Shown here: positions 1 through 9,500 of the stretch, piece by piece | Numbering within the stretch: position 1 is the first letter of the stretch | Layout: the number at the start of each line of letters is the position of its first letter | Source: JAZDFC01 sp043808235 | GTDB lineage: Bacteria > Bacteroidota > Ignavibacteria > Ignavibacteriales > Melioribacteraceae | DNA: 64,000 bases | Reading direction: 5' to 3' | Assembly (NCBI GenBank): GCA_043808235.1 | Contig: JAZDFC010000026.1 | Span: 65,936-129,935 of the forward strand | Notes under the pieces: model-generated | Databases searched by the model: none | Seen by the model: only the letters and a program-made list of their open reading frames with translations | What the model was told of the DNA's origin: nothing | Program-made: the position numbers and the translations under genes

Positions 1-220
1 TATCTATATTCAACTTTGCAATAACTCTTTCTTCAAAAAAAGGTTTGAAAGTTAGTTCGGGAAGATTTTCTATTCCCTTTCTAAGCGATCGGAGTTCGGC
101 AAATAACTTTTTTGCTTCACTCGAATTTTTCAATTCATATTCAAGCGCTGCGGATTCCTTTTCGGTAAGAACTCCGTCGAGGCTTTTGAAAATCAGTTTT
201 TCTAAATTTTTCTTTTTCAT
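1..220 (-). CDS. Putative anti-sigma factor, N-terminal part (cut by window edge)
   Basis: The reading frame starts with ATG at 218-220 and runs off the left edge, giving 73 residues that begin MKKKNLEKLIFKSLDGVLT. The segment reads 'LDGVLTEKESAALEYELKN', a pattern seen near the N-terminus of many membrane anti-sigma factors (a short helical domain with L-DG-L-xxE). The start overlaps the stop of the ECF sigma gene by four bases (ATGA), so the two are translationally coupled, the usual arrangement of a sigma factor and its antagonist. No Cys or His zinc-finger residues appear in the visible part, so it would be a zinc-less type. Any membrane segment would lie outside the window. The assignment rests mainly on context and the short motif. 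Confidence 0.6.
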   Translation of the reverse strand, partial: MKKKNLEKLIFKSLDGVLTEKESAALEYELKNSSEAKKLFAELRSLRKGIENLPELTFKPFFEERVIAKLNID

Positions 221-771
221 AGCGATGAAATATATGGTTGTAAATATTTTTTTAATTGTGCTTGCGCCCGCGCCAGCCGCGATAATACAGTGCCAACAGG
301 TAGTTCCAATATTTTGGCAGTTTCTTCGGTTGAATATTGCTCAATCAACCTCAGTACAATTACGCTTCGGTACTTGGCGCTTAATTTTGCAATTGCATTG
401 CGGATGATTTCCCCTTTCTCGTCAAATAATTCCAAATTACCTTTATCGGGAATCTCCGCGTCATCTTCCAGCATTTTATCAAAGGACAAAAAATTTCTTA
501 CTTTTTTTCTTTTTATTTCATTCAGCGATAAATTGATCGCGATTCTACAAAGATACGTTCCAACCGCCGACTCGCCTCGAAAATTGTTTATCGCATTATA
601 AAATCTTATAAAAACTTCCTGACCTATATCCTCGGCTTCATCGCACTTTCCAATCATACCAAAAACCGTTGCCGCGACTTTAGATTTGTATCGTCTCACA
701 AGTTCGGAGTATGCATACTTATCGCCTGCTCTCGTTTGCTCTATCAATTCCCAGTCGTTTTGTTCAGTCAT
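217..771 (-). CDS. ECF-type RNA polymerase sigma-70 factor
   Basis: A 184-residue protein if started at the internal ATG at 769-771 (MTEQNDWELIEQ). An upstream in-frame start adds only MAICAI and has no better ribosome site. Region 2 spans about residues 16-85 ('DEAEDIGQEVFIRFYNAI', the -10 binding helix) and region 4 about 125-178 ('YSTEETAKILELPVGTVLSR', the helix-turn-helix for the -35 element). Regions 1 and 3 are absent, as in all ECF factors. It would direct RNA polymerase to a stress or envelope regulon. Its stop overlaps the start of a putative anti-sigma gene. The divergent neighbours encode a Spy-like protein and an efflux pump, which are possible targets, although I could not identify its promoter motif. 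Confidence 0.93.
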   Translation of the reverse strand: MTEQNDWELIEQTRAGDKYAYSELVRRYKSKVAATVFGMIGKCDEAEDIGQEVFIRFYNAINNFRGESAVGTYLCRIAINLSLNEIKRKKVRNFLSFDKMLEDDAEIPDKGNLELFDEKGEIIRNAIAKLSAKYRSVIVLRLIEQYSTEETAKILELPVGTVLSRLARAQAQLKKYLQPYISSL

Positions 772-811
772 TATCGCACAAATTGCCAATCAAAGTACCG
801 TAATTATTGCT

Positions 812-829
812 GATGTCTAATTAGACATC
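812..829. promoter_or_regulatory. Perfect 18-bp palindrome, possible operator
   Basis: The sequence GATGTCTAATTAGACATC reads the same on both strands. It lies 41 bases upstream of the ECF sigma start and about 200 bases upstream of the divergent Spy-like gene, so it could overlap either promoter. The size and dyad symmetry fit a homodimeric helix-turn-helix regulator. It has no spacer loop or T-run, so it is not a terminator. No such regulator is encoded in the window. Confidence 0.45.
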
Positions 830-1031
830 TGAAATATATGATTTATTCCATTTTAAGAGGCAACCCAAAAATAATTTTATACCATTTTATTAATGTGCTG
901 TCTCTTACAACTTAGGAATTATGAAAACATAGGCGCAAAATCTTGGATTTAAAAAAATCTTTAATAGCAATGGAATAAAATGAAACCACCCTTTGTCTAA
1001 CCGGTAAACAAAAAATAATTTGAGGTTACAA

Positions 1032-1406
1032 ATGAAAAGAGTGCAATTGATATTTCTGCTTTCCATGTTCATCGTTCCAGCAGTTTTCGGACAAATGAAA
1101 CCGCCATCCCATAGGGATATGATTTCCGACTTAAAGAAAAAGCTGGAGCTCACGGATGAGCAGGTAAAGAAAATTGAAGCGTTGTTTGAGAAAAACAAAC
1201 CTCAGATGGGACAACCGCATGCCGGTGGAGCGCCGGGACAACCGGGCAAAATGAATGAAGATATGAAAAAGAAAATGGATACCATAAATAACGAGATTAT
1301 GAAAGTGCTTAACGAAAAGCAGAAAGAAAAATTTAAAAAAATCATTGAAGACAGAAAGAAGGATATGGGCAACATGCCTCCCCCGCCTCCGGATGATAAC
1401 AAATAA
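1032..1406 (+). CDS. Spy/CpxP-like periplasmic protein
   Basis: A 124-residue exported protein. I chose the ATG at 1032 because a TGAGG site lies just upstream and the product then opens with a typical signal peptide (MKRVQLIFLLSMFIVPAVFGQ). The mature part has 'LKKKLELTDEQVKKIEALFE', close to the LTxxQ motif that marks the Spy/CpxP family of periplasmic chaperones and metal or stress sensors. A second charged helix follows ('EKQKEKFKKIIEDRK'). A Gly/Pro linker ('GGAPGQPGK') and the C-terminal 'MPPPPPDD' are unusual. It is the first gene of a block with the MacA, MacB and TolC homologues, ending 28 bases before the adaptor gene. A role in envelope stress or in sensing cargo of the pump is inferred. 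Confidence 0.72.
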   Translation: MKRVQLIFLLSMFIVPAVFGQMKPPSHRDMISDLKKKLELTDEQVKKIEALFEKNKPQMGQPHAGGAPGQPGKMNEDMKKKMDTINNEIMKVLNEKQKEKFKKIIEDRKKDMGNMPPPPPDDNK

Positions 1407-1434
1407 TCTAAAACGAATACAGTGAAATAATACA

Positions 1435-2727
1435 ATGAAGAAAATAATTATAATTAGCTCAATAATAATCGTTGTAGCGATTGCAGTATGGTATTTCTTT
1501 TTTAACTCGGAAACGGTTCCAGAGGAGACATACAAATTTGCAGAAGTCACTCGCGGAAATCTCTCAACAGTAATTTCAAGCTCCGGCACCCTCGAAGCCG
1601 TATCGACTATTGAAGTCGGTACACAAGTATCCGGTATTCTGAGCAAATTGTTGGTTGATTTCAACGATAATGTAAAAAGAGGGCAACTGCTAGCTATTCT
1701 TGATACAACTTCGCTTGCTGCAACTGTGCGGGATCAAAAGGCGAGCTTGAACCGGGCTGAAGCTCTCTTCAACGAAGCAAAAGTAAAACATGAGCGCGAT
1801 AAAATTTTGTATGAGAAGGAATTCCTTTCCGAGATAGAATACATATCATCAAAAACAAATATGGAATCGCAGCTCGCGCAATTGCAATCGGCTAAATCCT
1901 CGCTGGAAAGAGCCCAAACTAACTTGAACTACGCATTTATATATTCCCCTCTTGATGGAATAATTATCAATAGAAATATCGAAATGGGACAGACCGTTGC
2001 CGCAAGTTTTTCAACGCCAACGTTATTTACCATCGCGGCAGACCTTTCGAAAATGAGAATTCTTGCCGCTGTTGACGAAAGCGATATCGGTCAAATCAAA
2101 AAAGACCAGAATGTTAAATTCACGGTTCAGGCTTATTCCGAAAAAGAGTTTAACGGGAAAGTTGAGCAAGTAAGACTTGAACCGAATACAGTTCAGAATG
2201 TTGTTAACTACACTGTGGTAATAAGCGCCGACAACAGCGAAGGATTGCTTCTACCCGGAATGACTGCAACAGTTGATTTTTATACCGAAGAAAAAGAAAA
2301 TGTTTTGCTGATGCCGAGTACGGCAGTAAAATTTAAACCGACACAGGAAATGATGGCCGAGTTTACCGAAGAGATGGAAAAGAGATTTAAAGACATACCC
2401 GATTCGATAAAGAGCAGAATGAATAGAATTCAAAACGGCGGTTCGCGTTCCGGCGGTGGTATGCCTCCTCCTCCGGGCATGGGCGGAGGACCTCCGGGAG
2501 GAGGATTTTCTTCAACCACAACAAGCGCTATGATAACAGTATGGTTTATTGATGCTAACGGCAAACTCAGGATGTCGCCCGTAACAACCGGCTCAACTGA
2601 TGGAAAGTACACAGAGATAGTTACAAGCATGGGATTGGAAGAAGGAACGAAAATTATTATTGAAGCCAAAGGAACAAAATTAAGCAGCGATAATTTCCCG
2701 AGAATGAATCTGGGCTTTGGAAGCTAA
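1435..2727 (+). CDS. MacA-type efflux periplasmic adaptor (HlyD/RND-MFP family)
   Basis: A 430-residue membrane fusion protein that would bridge the inner-membrane MacB-like ABC exporter and the TolC-like channel encoded just downstream. Residues 1-23 form an N-terminal membrane anchor. A biotinyl-lipoyl half-motif follows at about 57-95 ('VGTQVSGILSKLLVDFNDNV'), then a coiled-coil hairpin at about 97-165, the second lipoyl half ('IYSPLDGIIINRNIEMGQTV') and a beta-barrel at about 205-290. The membrane-proximal domain is split by an insertion at about 302-362 that contains a charged helix and then a Gly/Pro-rich stretch (335-358), which is unusual for MacA. The order adaptor, ATPase, permease, TolC matches macAB-tolC operons. 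The substrate (macrolide, peptide or lipid) cannot be told from sequence. Confidence 0.9.
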   Translation: MKKIIIISSIIIVVAIAVWYFFFNSETVPEETYKFAEVTRGNLSTVISSSGTLEAVSTIEVGTQVSGILSKLLVDFNDNVKRGQLLAILDTTSLAATVRDQKASLNRAEALFNEAKVKHERDKILYEKEFLSEIEYISSKTNMESQLAQLQSAKSSLERAQTNLNYAFIYSPLDGIIINRNIEMGQTVAASFSTPTLFTIAADLSKMRILAAVDESDIGQIKKDQNVKFTVQAYSEKEFNGKVEQVRLEPNTVQNVVNYTVVISADNSEGLLLPGMTATVDFYTEEKENVLLMPSTAVKFKPTQEMMAEFTEEMEKRFKDIPDSIKSRMNRIQNGGSRSGGGMPPPPGMGGGPPGGGFSSTTTSAMITVWFIDANGKLRMSPVTTGSTDGKYTEIVTSMGLEEGTKIIIEAKGTKLSSDNFPRMNLGFGS

Positions 2728-2852
2728 AACTAATTTGACATTTGAAATTGCAGATCGCCGCTAAGGGAAGGCTGTAAAGCAATTTGTAAGTAAGCGAAAT
2801 ATTTACTGTGAATTTTAAAATGACAAAGACTGAAAAAAGGAATACAAATTAA

Positions 2853-3635
2853 ATGCTAATTGGGAATTCAGATAAAAATACTATGATAAAGATTGAGCGG
2901 CTTCATAAATATTATAAAGTCGGTGAAGTTGAAGTAAAGGCTCTTCGCGGAGTAGATTTGTCAATTGAAGAAGGTGAATTCGTAGCAATTATGGGAGCTT
3001 CGGGTTCAGGTAAATCCACTCTAATGAATTTACTCGGTTGCCTGGATAAACCTACTCTTGGCGAATATTTTCTTGATGGTATAAGTACAGGTAATTTAAG
3101 TCGGAATGAATATGCCGATATTAGGAATCAAAAAATAGGTTTTGTGTTCCAGGGATTTAATTTGCTCGCAAGAACTACCGCGCTCGAAAATGTTGAGTTA
3201 CCGCTTATCTACGATAGAAGAAACCGGATAAAAAATCCTCGTAGCAAAGCTATCGAAGCGCTTGAGCGAGTTGGACTTGGCGACAGAATGCATCACGAGC
3301 CGAATCAATTATCCGGTGGTCAGCAGCAGCGTGTTGCAATTGCCCGCGCTTTGGTGAATGAACCGAAAATTCTACTTGCCGATGAACCGACAGGCAACCT
3401 CGACAGTCGAACGTCAATCGAGGTTTTCGCATTATTCCAGCAATTGAATGAAGAAGGGATAACGGTTATACTTGTTACGCATGAACGTGACTTTGCTCGC
3501 TATGCAAGAAGAATTATAGAAATGCGCGATGGTTTGGTAAAAAGCGACTTGTTTGCAAAAAGGCTTTTCAGTGCGAAAGCTGATTTAGCCGAATTAATTA
3601 GTGAGGACAAATTTATTACGGTTGAAAATAGTTAA
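2853..3635 (+). CDS. MacB/LolD-type ABC transporter ATPase
   Basis: The 260-residue ATP-binding subunit. Walker A is at 48-56 (GASGSGKST), the Q-loop Gln at 100, the signature LSGGQ at 153-157, Walker B Asp/Glu at 177-178 ('LLADEPTGNLD') and the switch His at 210, so it should be active. The 'TGNLD' after Walker B is typical of the MacB/LolD/FtsE group. The C-terminus extends about 30 residues past the usual end ('FAKRLFSAKADLAELI'). An alternative start at residue 11 (2883, MIKIERLHKYY) matches the family N-terminus better; neither start has a strong ribosome site. It sits 12 bases before the permease gene, so the two subunits are separate polypeptides rather than fused as in E. coli MacB. 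Confidence 0.93.
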   Translation: MLIGNSDKNTMIKIERLHKYYKVGEVEVKALRGVDLSIEEGEFVAIMGASGSGKSTLMNLLGCLDKPTLGEYFLDGISTGNLSRNEYADIRNQKIGFVFQGFNLLARTTALENVELPLIYDRRNRIKNPRSKAIEALERVGLGDRMHHEPNQLSGGQQQRVAIARALVNEPKILLADEPTGNLDSRTSIEVFALFQQLNEEGITVILVTHERDFARYARRIIEMRDGLVKSDLFAKRLFSAKADLAELISEDKFITVENS

Positions 3636-3647
3636 CGGTGAGATTTT

Positions 3648-4865
3648 ATGAAATGGAAAAAGATTTTAGCGGCAGCATTAAAAAGTATCGTTAAATCCCG
3701 GATGCGGGGATTATTAACAACGCTCGGTATCGTAATCGGTGTCGGTTCGGTAATAGTTATGGTGGCTGTTGGCGAAGGCGCTCAATCAAATATCGAGGAA
3801 CAGATAAATTCACTCGGCTCCAACTTGATAGTAATTTTCCCGGGCACGATGTTCTCCGGCGGAGTAAGCAGGGGCGCGGGTAGTTTCAATAGATTCACAA
3901 TGGAGGATGTTGAAAGAATCCAAAAAGAAGCGACGCTTATTAAAGGAGTAACGCCGGTTGTCAGATCGAGTGCGCAAGTCATTGGCGGTGCAGGTAATTG
4001 GAATACATCAATAGAAGGGGTATCTACTTCGTTTCCCGAAGTTAGAAACTGGCAATTAAAATCCGGCGAGTTTTTTACAGAACGAGATATTAAAGCGAGA
4101 GCAAAGGTTGCGATTCTTGGTTCGGAAGTGGTTAACAATCTATTCCCGGACGAAGACCCGATCGGTCAAAGCATTAGAATACGGAGTGTTCCGTTTAGAG
4201 TGATTGGAGTGTTAACTACAAAAGGACAAAGCGCTATGGGACAGAATATGGACGACATTATTATCGCTCCGTGCACTACCGTTTTAGACCGACTTGTCGG
4301 CGGTAGATATATTAATTTTATCCAGGCAAGTGCAAACTCGGTAGAACAAATTGACTCCACACAGGAAGAATTGCGAAGTATTTTACGTTCGGCACACCGA
4401 TTAGTAGGAAACGATGAAGATGATTTTACAATTAGAAATCAAACACAAATTAGCGAAGCCGCGTCCGAAACGACCCGCATCCTTACTCTTCTTTTGGGAT
4501 CGGTTGCGGGCGTTTCTTTAATTGTCGGCGGTATCGGGATAATGAATATTATGCTTGTCTCGGTGACTGAAAGAACCCGTGAAATAGGAATCCGTCTTTC
4601 GGTCGGTGCACGTCCATCCGATATCCTTGTTCAATTTCTTTCCGAAGCAATTTTATTAAGTCTTGTCGGCGGAATAATCGGAATTCTATTCGCTTCGTTG
4701 GTAACATTTATTCTCAACACATACGAAATCCAAACTGCAATCATAAAACCGGAGATCGTAATGCTCTCTTTTCTTTTTGCCGGAGCGGTTGGAGTGTTCT
4801 TCGGGTTTTATCCTGCGCGCAAAGCTGCTAACTTAAATCCGATTGATGCGCTCAGATATGAATAG
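3648..4865 (+). CDS. MacB-type ABC transporter permease (FtsX-like)
   Basis: A 405-residue inner-membrane subunit. One membrane helix lies near the N-terminus (about 19-41, 'GLLTTLGIVIGVGSVIVMVA'). A large periplasmic MacB_PCD domain follows, then three membrane helices that carry the FtsX motif 'TERTREIGIRLSVGARPSDI' and end in 'YPARKAANLNPIDALRYE', the classic MacB/FtsX C-terminus. These proteins work by mechanotransmission, with ATP binding in the cytoplasm driving periplasmic movement, rather than by classical channel transport. It pairs with the upstream ATPase and the MacA-type adaptor. The stop is 63 bases before the TolC-type start. Confidence 0.93.
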   Translation: MKWKKILAAALKSIVKSRMRGLLTTLGIVIGVGSVIVMVAVGEGAQSNIEEQINSLGSNLIVIFPGTMFSGGVSRGAGSFNRFTMEDVERIQKEATLIKGVTPVVRSSAQVIGGAGNWNTSIEGVSTSFPEVRNWQLKSGEFFTERDIKARAKVAILGSEVVNNLFPDEDPIGQSIRIRSVPFRVIGVLTTKGQSAMGQNMDDIIIAPCTTVLDRLVGGRYINFIQASANSVEQIDSTQEELRSILRSAHRLVGNDEDDFTIRNQTQISEAASETTRILTLLLGSVAGVSLIVGGIGIMNIMLVSVTERTREIGIRLSVGARPSDILVQFLSEAILLSLVGGIIGILFASLVTFILNTYEIQTAIIKPEIVMLSFLFAGAVGVFFGFYPARKAANLNPIDALRYE

Positions 4866-4928
4866 ATTTATTTAACGGAGACGAATTTTGTTTCTCAAAT
4901 TTTTATAATGATTAACCACGGATTAGCA

Positions 4929-6248
4929 ATGAAAAAAATATTGTTCTTTCTTGTAACATGCACTTCTATTTTTAATGTATATTCACAAGAGAAATTGAAC
5001 CTTGAAAAAGCCGTTGAAATAGCTTTGTCAAACAACACATCAATTGTAAAAAGCACAAACAACGTCGAAGCGACTAAAACAAACATTAAGACAGCCTATG
5101 GAAGTTTGCTGCCGAATCTCAGCGCCGGATTATCATGGAACTGGCAAAAATCCACACAAACTAATCCAGCATATTACTCCGAGGCTTTACAGCAAATAAA
5201 CACATCAAATGAATCACGCAGTTATTCTTTTTCAGCGGGGGGTAACGTAACGCTGTTCGATGGACTCGCATCTTACGAGAGAATTGACCAAAACGAAAAT
5301 GAACTTGAGTCAGCTAAATTAAGTCTGGACAGGCTTAAACAAGAAGTAATTCTCCAAACAACCGCTCTTTACTATTCAATTTTAAATGCACATGACTTAT
5401 TGAAAGTGCAGGAAGAAAATTCAATTTACAATCAGAAATTTCTCGAACTCATTAAAGAAAAAAAATCTCTCGGTTTGGTCCCAATAGCCGATGTTTATTC
5501 TCAGGAAGTGCAGTACGGAAATGCCGAAATGTCTTTCATTCAATCAAAGAAAGATTACGAAGTGGCTGTAAATCAATTACTCGAATTCCTTTCACTCGAT
5601 GTTTCAAAAAAATACGAATTTGAATCGAACATCATCAAACCTGAGGAAATGAATTTAGTAAAATCAGGCAGCGAGGATTATGAACTTATGCAGTATTACG
5701 ACCTTGCTGTTCAGAAGAGAAATGACTTACAAAGTATGAACTACCAATTGCTGTCCGGGCACAACCAGCTTTCGATAAGCAAGGCGGGATTACTTCCATC
5801 GCTTTCCGGGAATTACTCTTACTCAACAGGCGCCGGTTCAATTGGCGATTTATTTTCGGATAACCGGTACGGACTTGGACTATCTCTCAATATTCCGATT
5901 TTTTCTAATTTTAAAACTGAAGCCTCAATTCAAAGCGCAGAGATTTCAGTAAAAAATTCGATGGAAGACTTTAATGCTTTGAAGAGACAGATAATCGGCG
6001 AAGTGAAGGAAAGTTATATCGATTTGAACCTTGCAAAGAAAAAATTAGAAGTCAGCGAAAAAACTCTTCAATCTGCCGCTGAAAATCAGAAAGTAAATCT
6101 CGAACTTTACCAGGTTGGAAAAGGAACATTTCTCGATTGTCTGCAGGCAAATAAAGATTATGTGCAGGCGTCAACCGGTAAGATTACTGCTGAATATAAC
6201 TATTATCTTTCCATTGAAAGATTGTACAACACCGTTGGAGTAAGATAG
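4929..6248 (+). CDS. TolC-family outer-membrane efflux protein
   Basis: A 439-residue protein started at the ATG at 4929, which gives a clean signal peptide (MKKILFFLVTCTSIFNVYSQ). An upstream start at 4908 would only add MINHGLA. The mature protein shows the two-fold repeat of the TolC family. Each half has long helices and a beta-hairpin ('SGGNVTLFDGLASYERI' style, with 'GLGLSLNIPIFSNFKTEASI' in the second half), and it ends in 'YNYYLSIERLYNTVG'. It completes the MacA-MacB-TolC exporter encoded upstream. It is the last gene of the block and is followed by a stretch of repeats. Confidence 0.9.
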   Translation: MKKILFFLVTCTSIFNVYSQEKLNLEKAVEIALSNNTSIVKSTNNVEATKTNIKTAYGSLLPNLSAGLSWNWQKSTQTNPAYYSEALQQINTSNESRSYSFSAGGNVTLFDGLASYERIDQNENELESAKLSLDRLKQEVILQTTALYYSILNAHDLLKVQEENSIYNQKFLELIKEKKSLGLVPIADVYSQEVQYGNAEMSFIQSKKDYEVAVNQLLEFLSLDVSKKYEFESNIIKPEEMNLVKSGSEDYELMQYYDLAVQKRNDLQSMNYQLLSGHNQLSISKAGLLPSLSGNYSYSTGAGSIGDLFSDNRYGLGLSLNIPIFSNFKTEASIQSAEISVKNSMEDFNALKRQIIGEVKESYIDLNLAKKKLEVSEKTLQSAAENQKVNLELYQVGKGTFLDCLQANKDYVQASTGKITAEYNYYLSIERLYNTVGVR

Positions 6249-6356
6249 CTTTAACATATTTATTTTATAACCGAGTATACTGAAACTGTGGCTAAAACCG
6301 GTTGATTTATCAATGCTGATATCCGTTTGCTAAAGAGCTTGTGTGAAAATGTCGAT

Positions 6357-6380
6357 TGTAGAGCGAGATTCATCTCGCTT
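6357..6380. repeat. Short inverted repeat of the 'GTAGAG' palindromic type
   Basis: A stem GCGAGA (6363-6368) and TCTCGC (6373-6378) with a 4-base loop, preceded by TGTAGA. It resembles a diverged copy of the palindrome at 18901-18928, which starts GTAGAGACGCC. It lies in the space between the TolC gene and the convergent peptidase gene and has no T-run, so I call it a dispersed repeat rather than a terminator. The rest of 6249-6460 shows no gene. Confidence 0.45.
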
Positions 6381-6460
6381 CTTAAGAATTTAACATCCGC
6401 AATAGAACATCAGAACGAAATAAATTCCAGCTTAGGTGAATTTATTTCTACTCAGAAAAT

Positions 6461-6494
6461 AAAAAAAAGCCCGGCAAAGTTTTTCTACCAGGCT
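6461..6494 (-). terminator. Intrinsic terminator of the C25 peptidase gene
   Basis: On the minus strand AGCCTGG pairs with CCGGGCT (one G-T pair) across a 13-base loop and is followed by a run of eight T. It lies about 55 bases past the stop of the peptidase gene. Confidence 0.75.
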
Positions 6495-6547
6495 CAAAAT
6501 TTAAGAACTAATTAATTTACTATTTTCTGACTACTTCTTTTTCGGAA

Positions 6548-9500
6548 TTACTTCACCATCAGCATCTTCTTTACTGTTCTAAATTGGTTCGTATCTTTCA
6601 TGGATTCTGCAGTCATAACATAAAAATAAATTCCTGATGAAATATTTGCTGCGTCAAATTTCACTTCATAGTATCCGGCACTTTGATTTTCATTTACTAA
6701 TTCGGCAATCCGCTGCCCGAGTGTGTTGTATATTTCTAATCTAACACTACTTTCAAATGGAAGCGCATATTTAATTGTGGTTGTCGGATTGAACGGATTT
6801 GGATAGTTCTGATCGAGTATATATTCTTCGGGAAGTATTTCCGTTTTTGCCAGTCCGTTATTGAATATCGTTCCATCATATTTCAGCGTAATTTTTAATC
6901 CGGATAATGCTGTTGTTAATGGATTAACAAAGTGATTTTCACCGGCAGCAAAATTTTGATTGATCAATTTACCGCCTGTCAAATCCTGTATATTCATGGA
7001 TAGTCCGGTTGGAATGGTGAAATTAAGAATTAAACCTTTTGAACCGTTTGTTAATCGATAGTTTAATGTATAGGTAAACACACCAGCAGAGCCTAACGAA
7101 CAATTTTTGTAATCCCGATACGATGATGAATAGTTGTTTGCTTCATTAAACACAAATCTTGCATCGAGTCCCGAAGGTGCAATAGGCGGCAATTCCGATT
7201 CGCCCAATGAAATGTCTAATCCATTTGTCGCTTCCGGATTTATTCCTGCGGCGAGACTAATTTTCGTTGCTGATATTCCATCACTAACAGAAATAGGCGC
7301 TTCAATTATTCCGCTTAAAATATCTTCAGTCTTTTGAGAATTATCGGAAGTCACTTTTCGTAGGTTTTTAAAATTCAATTCACCTGCAGCGCTCGTTTTA
7401 ATCCAATATCCTTTTCCACATTGCAGTGTATCTGCAGTATTGTAAGCTCCGTCGTAACCAAAAAAGTCGGATTCAATAATTCCTTCGGGAACCGAGGTAA
7501 TATCGGTTATAGCAACAGATTGATGGAATGGTCCAATAATATTCCATCCGGCTTCCACAGGAATGTTTTGAGTGACGGCGCTGCCGGAAATATTAATGCT
7601 TTCACTTGCATCAAACTTTAGCCAATATCCGGTTCCATTTTGTAACACTTCAGCGGAATTGTACGCTCCATCATACAAAAATGCGTCAGATACTGCATTC
7701 GGATATAAAGAATCAACATCCATACATGTACAGTTTAAGGGAACGGAAATTATATTCCATCCAGTATTCACTTGGCACTCAGTGCTCATTATACCCACAG
7801 TAAGGGTTACAGGAACAGTAATTACCGATTCAGCGGGATCGTTTCCCGTAATTACAACATCCATCGAGTATTGTCCTTCGATTAAATCGGTAGTAATAAA
7901 TTCCAATTCAATTGCGGCAGAGCTGCCATTGTAAAGCGTTCCTTCCGGTATATCTGCAATCAACCATTCCGGATCAGCAGAGATTTGAATAGCAAGATTA
8001 TTAGCGAGATAAGCTGCGTCTCTCACAATTTGAAGCCCATCGGTTCCATCGCTATTCTCTATCCCCACAGTTGCATTGGTGAGCGTACCGGTAAGAGTTT
8101 TATAATAAAACATAATTTTACCGCTCGAATTGATTTCTACCTGGAATGTAAGTGAACTGGTGGCATTGTATTTTTGCCAGTTGGTAAATTGAACAATAAA
8201 TTTATTACCGATTTGTTGGTAATGAACAGTGCCCTGGTTGCTTCCGTCAAGATCGTCCCAGAAAGGAGCAATAAAATTATTTGGGGCCGAACTGTTCGGT
8301 ATCGCGGCATTCGACATATCGCCCGATGTAAGAGCGGCAAATAATATGGTTCCATTTGCACTCACATAAATTTGGTTATAAGTAATACCATAAAATTTAA
8401 GTCCGAATCCAAGATTAAATGGGCCTGAATAACCTTCATCTTTTGCGCTGTAAGTTCCTGTAGCCGTCCATTGCGTGGCTGCAGTTCCTGTTGTCGAAAT
8501 ATCATTCCAAACATAAGTTGGTCCCGCAGGATCGTTGCTATCAATCCACTGATACCCAAAATTATCCGGTCCGCCGGAACCTCTAAAGCTTTGTCCTCTA
8601 TTCGGACTCTCGATTCCTTTTGTAGAGGATTCGTTAGAATTGTTAATTGAAATTGGTTTTAAATTAACCCGAAACATTTCTGTAGGAAAAGTATTGTTTG
8701 TTAGCTCAACTTCGTAATCGAGAGTTGACGAATATGCAGTTGTATTCGAAATTAAAATTGAATCAATGTAAGTACTATTAACGGGCAGAGAAACATTAAC
8801 TAATTCGGGAGTTACATCCATTTGTGGCGCGCCCCATGTTCCTTCAGAAACAGGATTTGAAAGAAGCGAGGTGTTACCGAAAGCATCAAATGCCTTAAGA
8901 GTAAAATAATATGTGGTTGAAAAATCTAAACCGGTGCATGAAAAAGATTTGGGAGTTCCCTGCACATCATTTTGCCCTGTAAGCAACATTGATTGGGCGT
9001 TATTAAAATCATCATCATCATTGATTGGATTTAATGAATATCGAATATCGTATCCGGCAACTCCACCTGTTGAAGCATCCATTGGCGCAGTCCAGGTTAA
9101 GGTGATTGATGTGGAAGTTATATCTCCCGCATCCAGATCATTAACTTGTGTAGGGGCAATATCATCTGGCGGAGTTGTAAAAATAAGCATCGTACTACAA
9201 TCGCCGAAAATATTGTATTGTTCCATCAACTTTAATCCTTCGCCGGAACTGCCGCCCCACAAATCCATTGCATGCATTAAGCCGTTAAAACAAATTCCAC
9301 CAACAGTCATTTTCTGGTATGTCGTCATTAATTTAATTGCATGATTTTGCAAATCGCACGGCGGTACCCAGCTTGCATTTGTAGAAGCACCGTAAACAGC
9401 AATGGCTCCTTTGGGATTTGCAGCGTCACCCGCTCTAATCCATGCTTCTTCCATACATTCAGTACGGGTAAAATCCCCATTTTGGCATGCTACGTCGATA

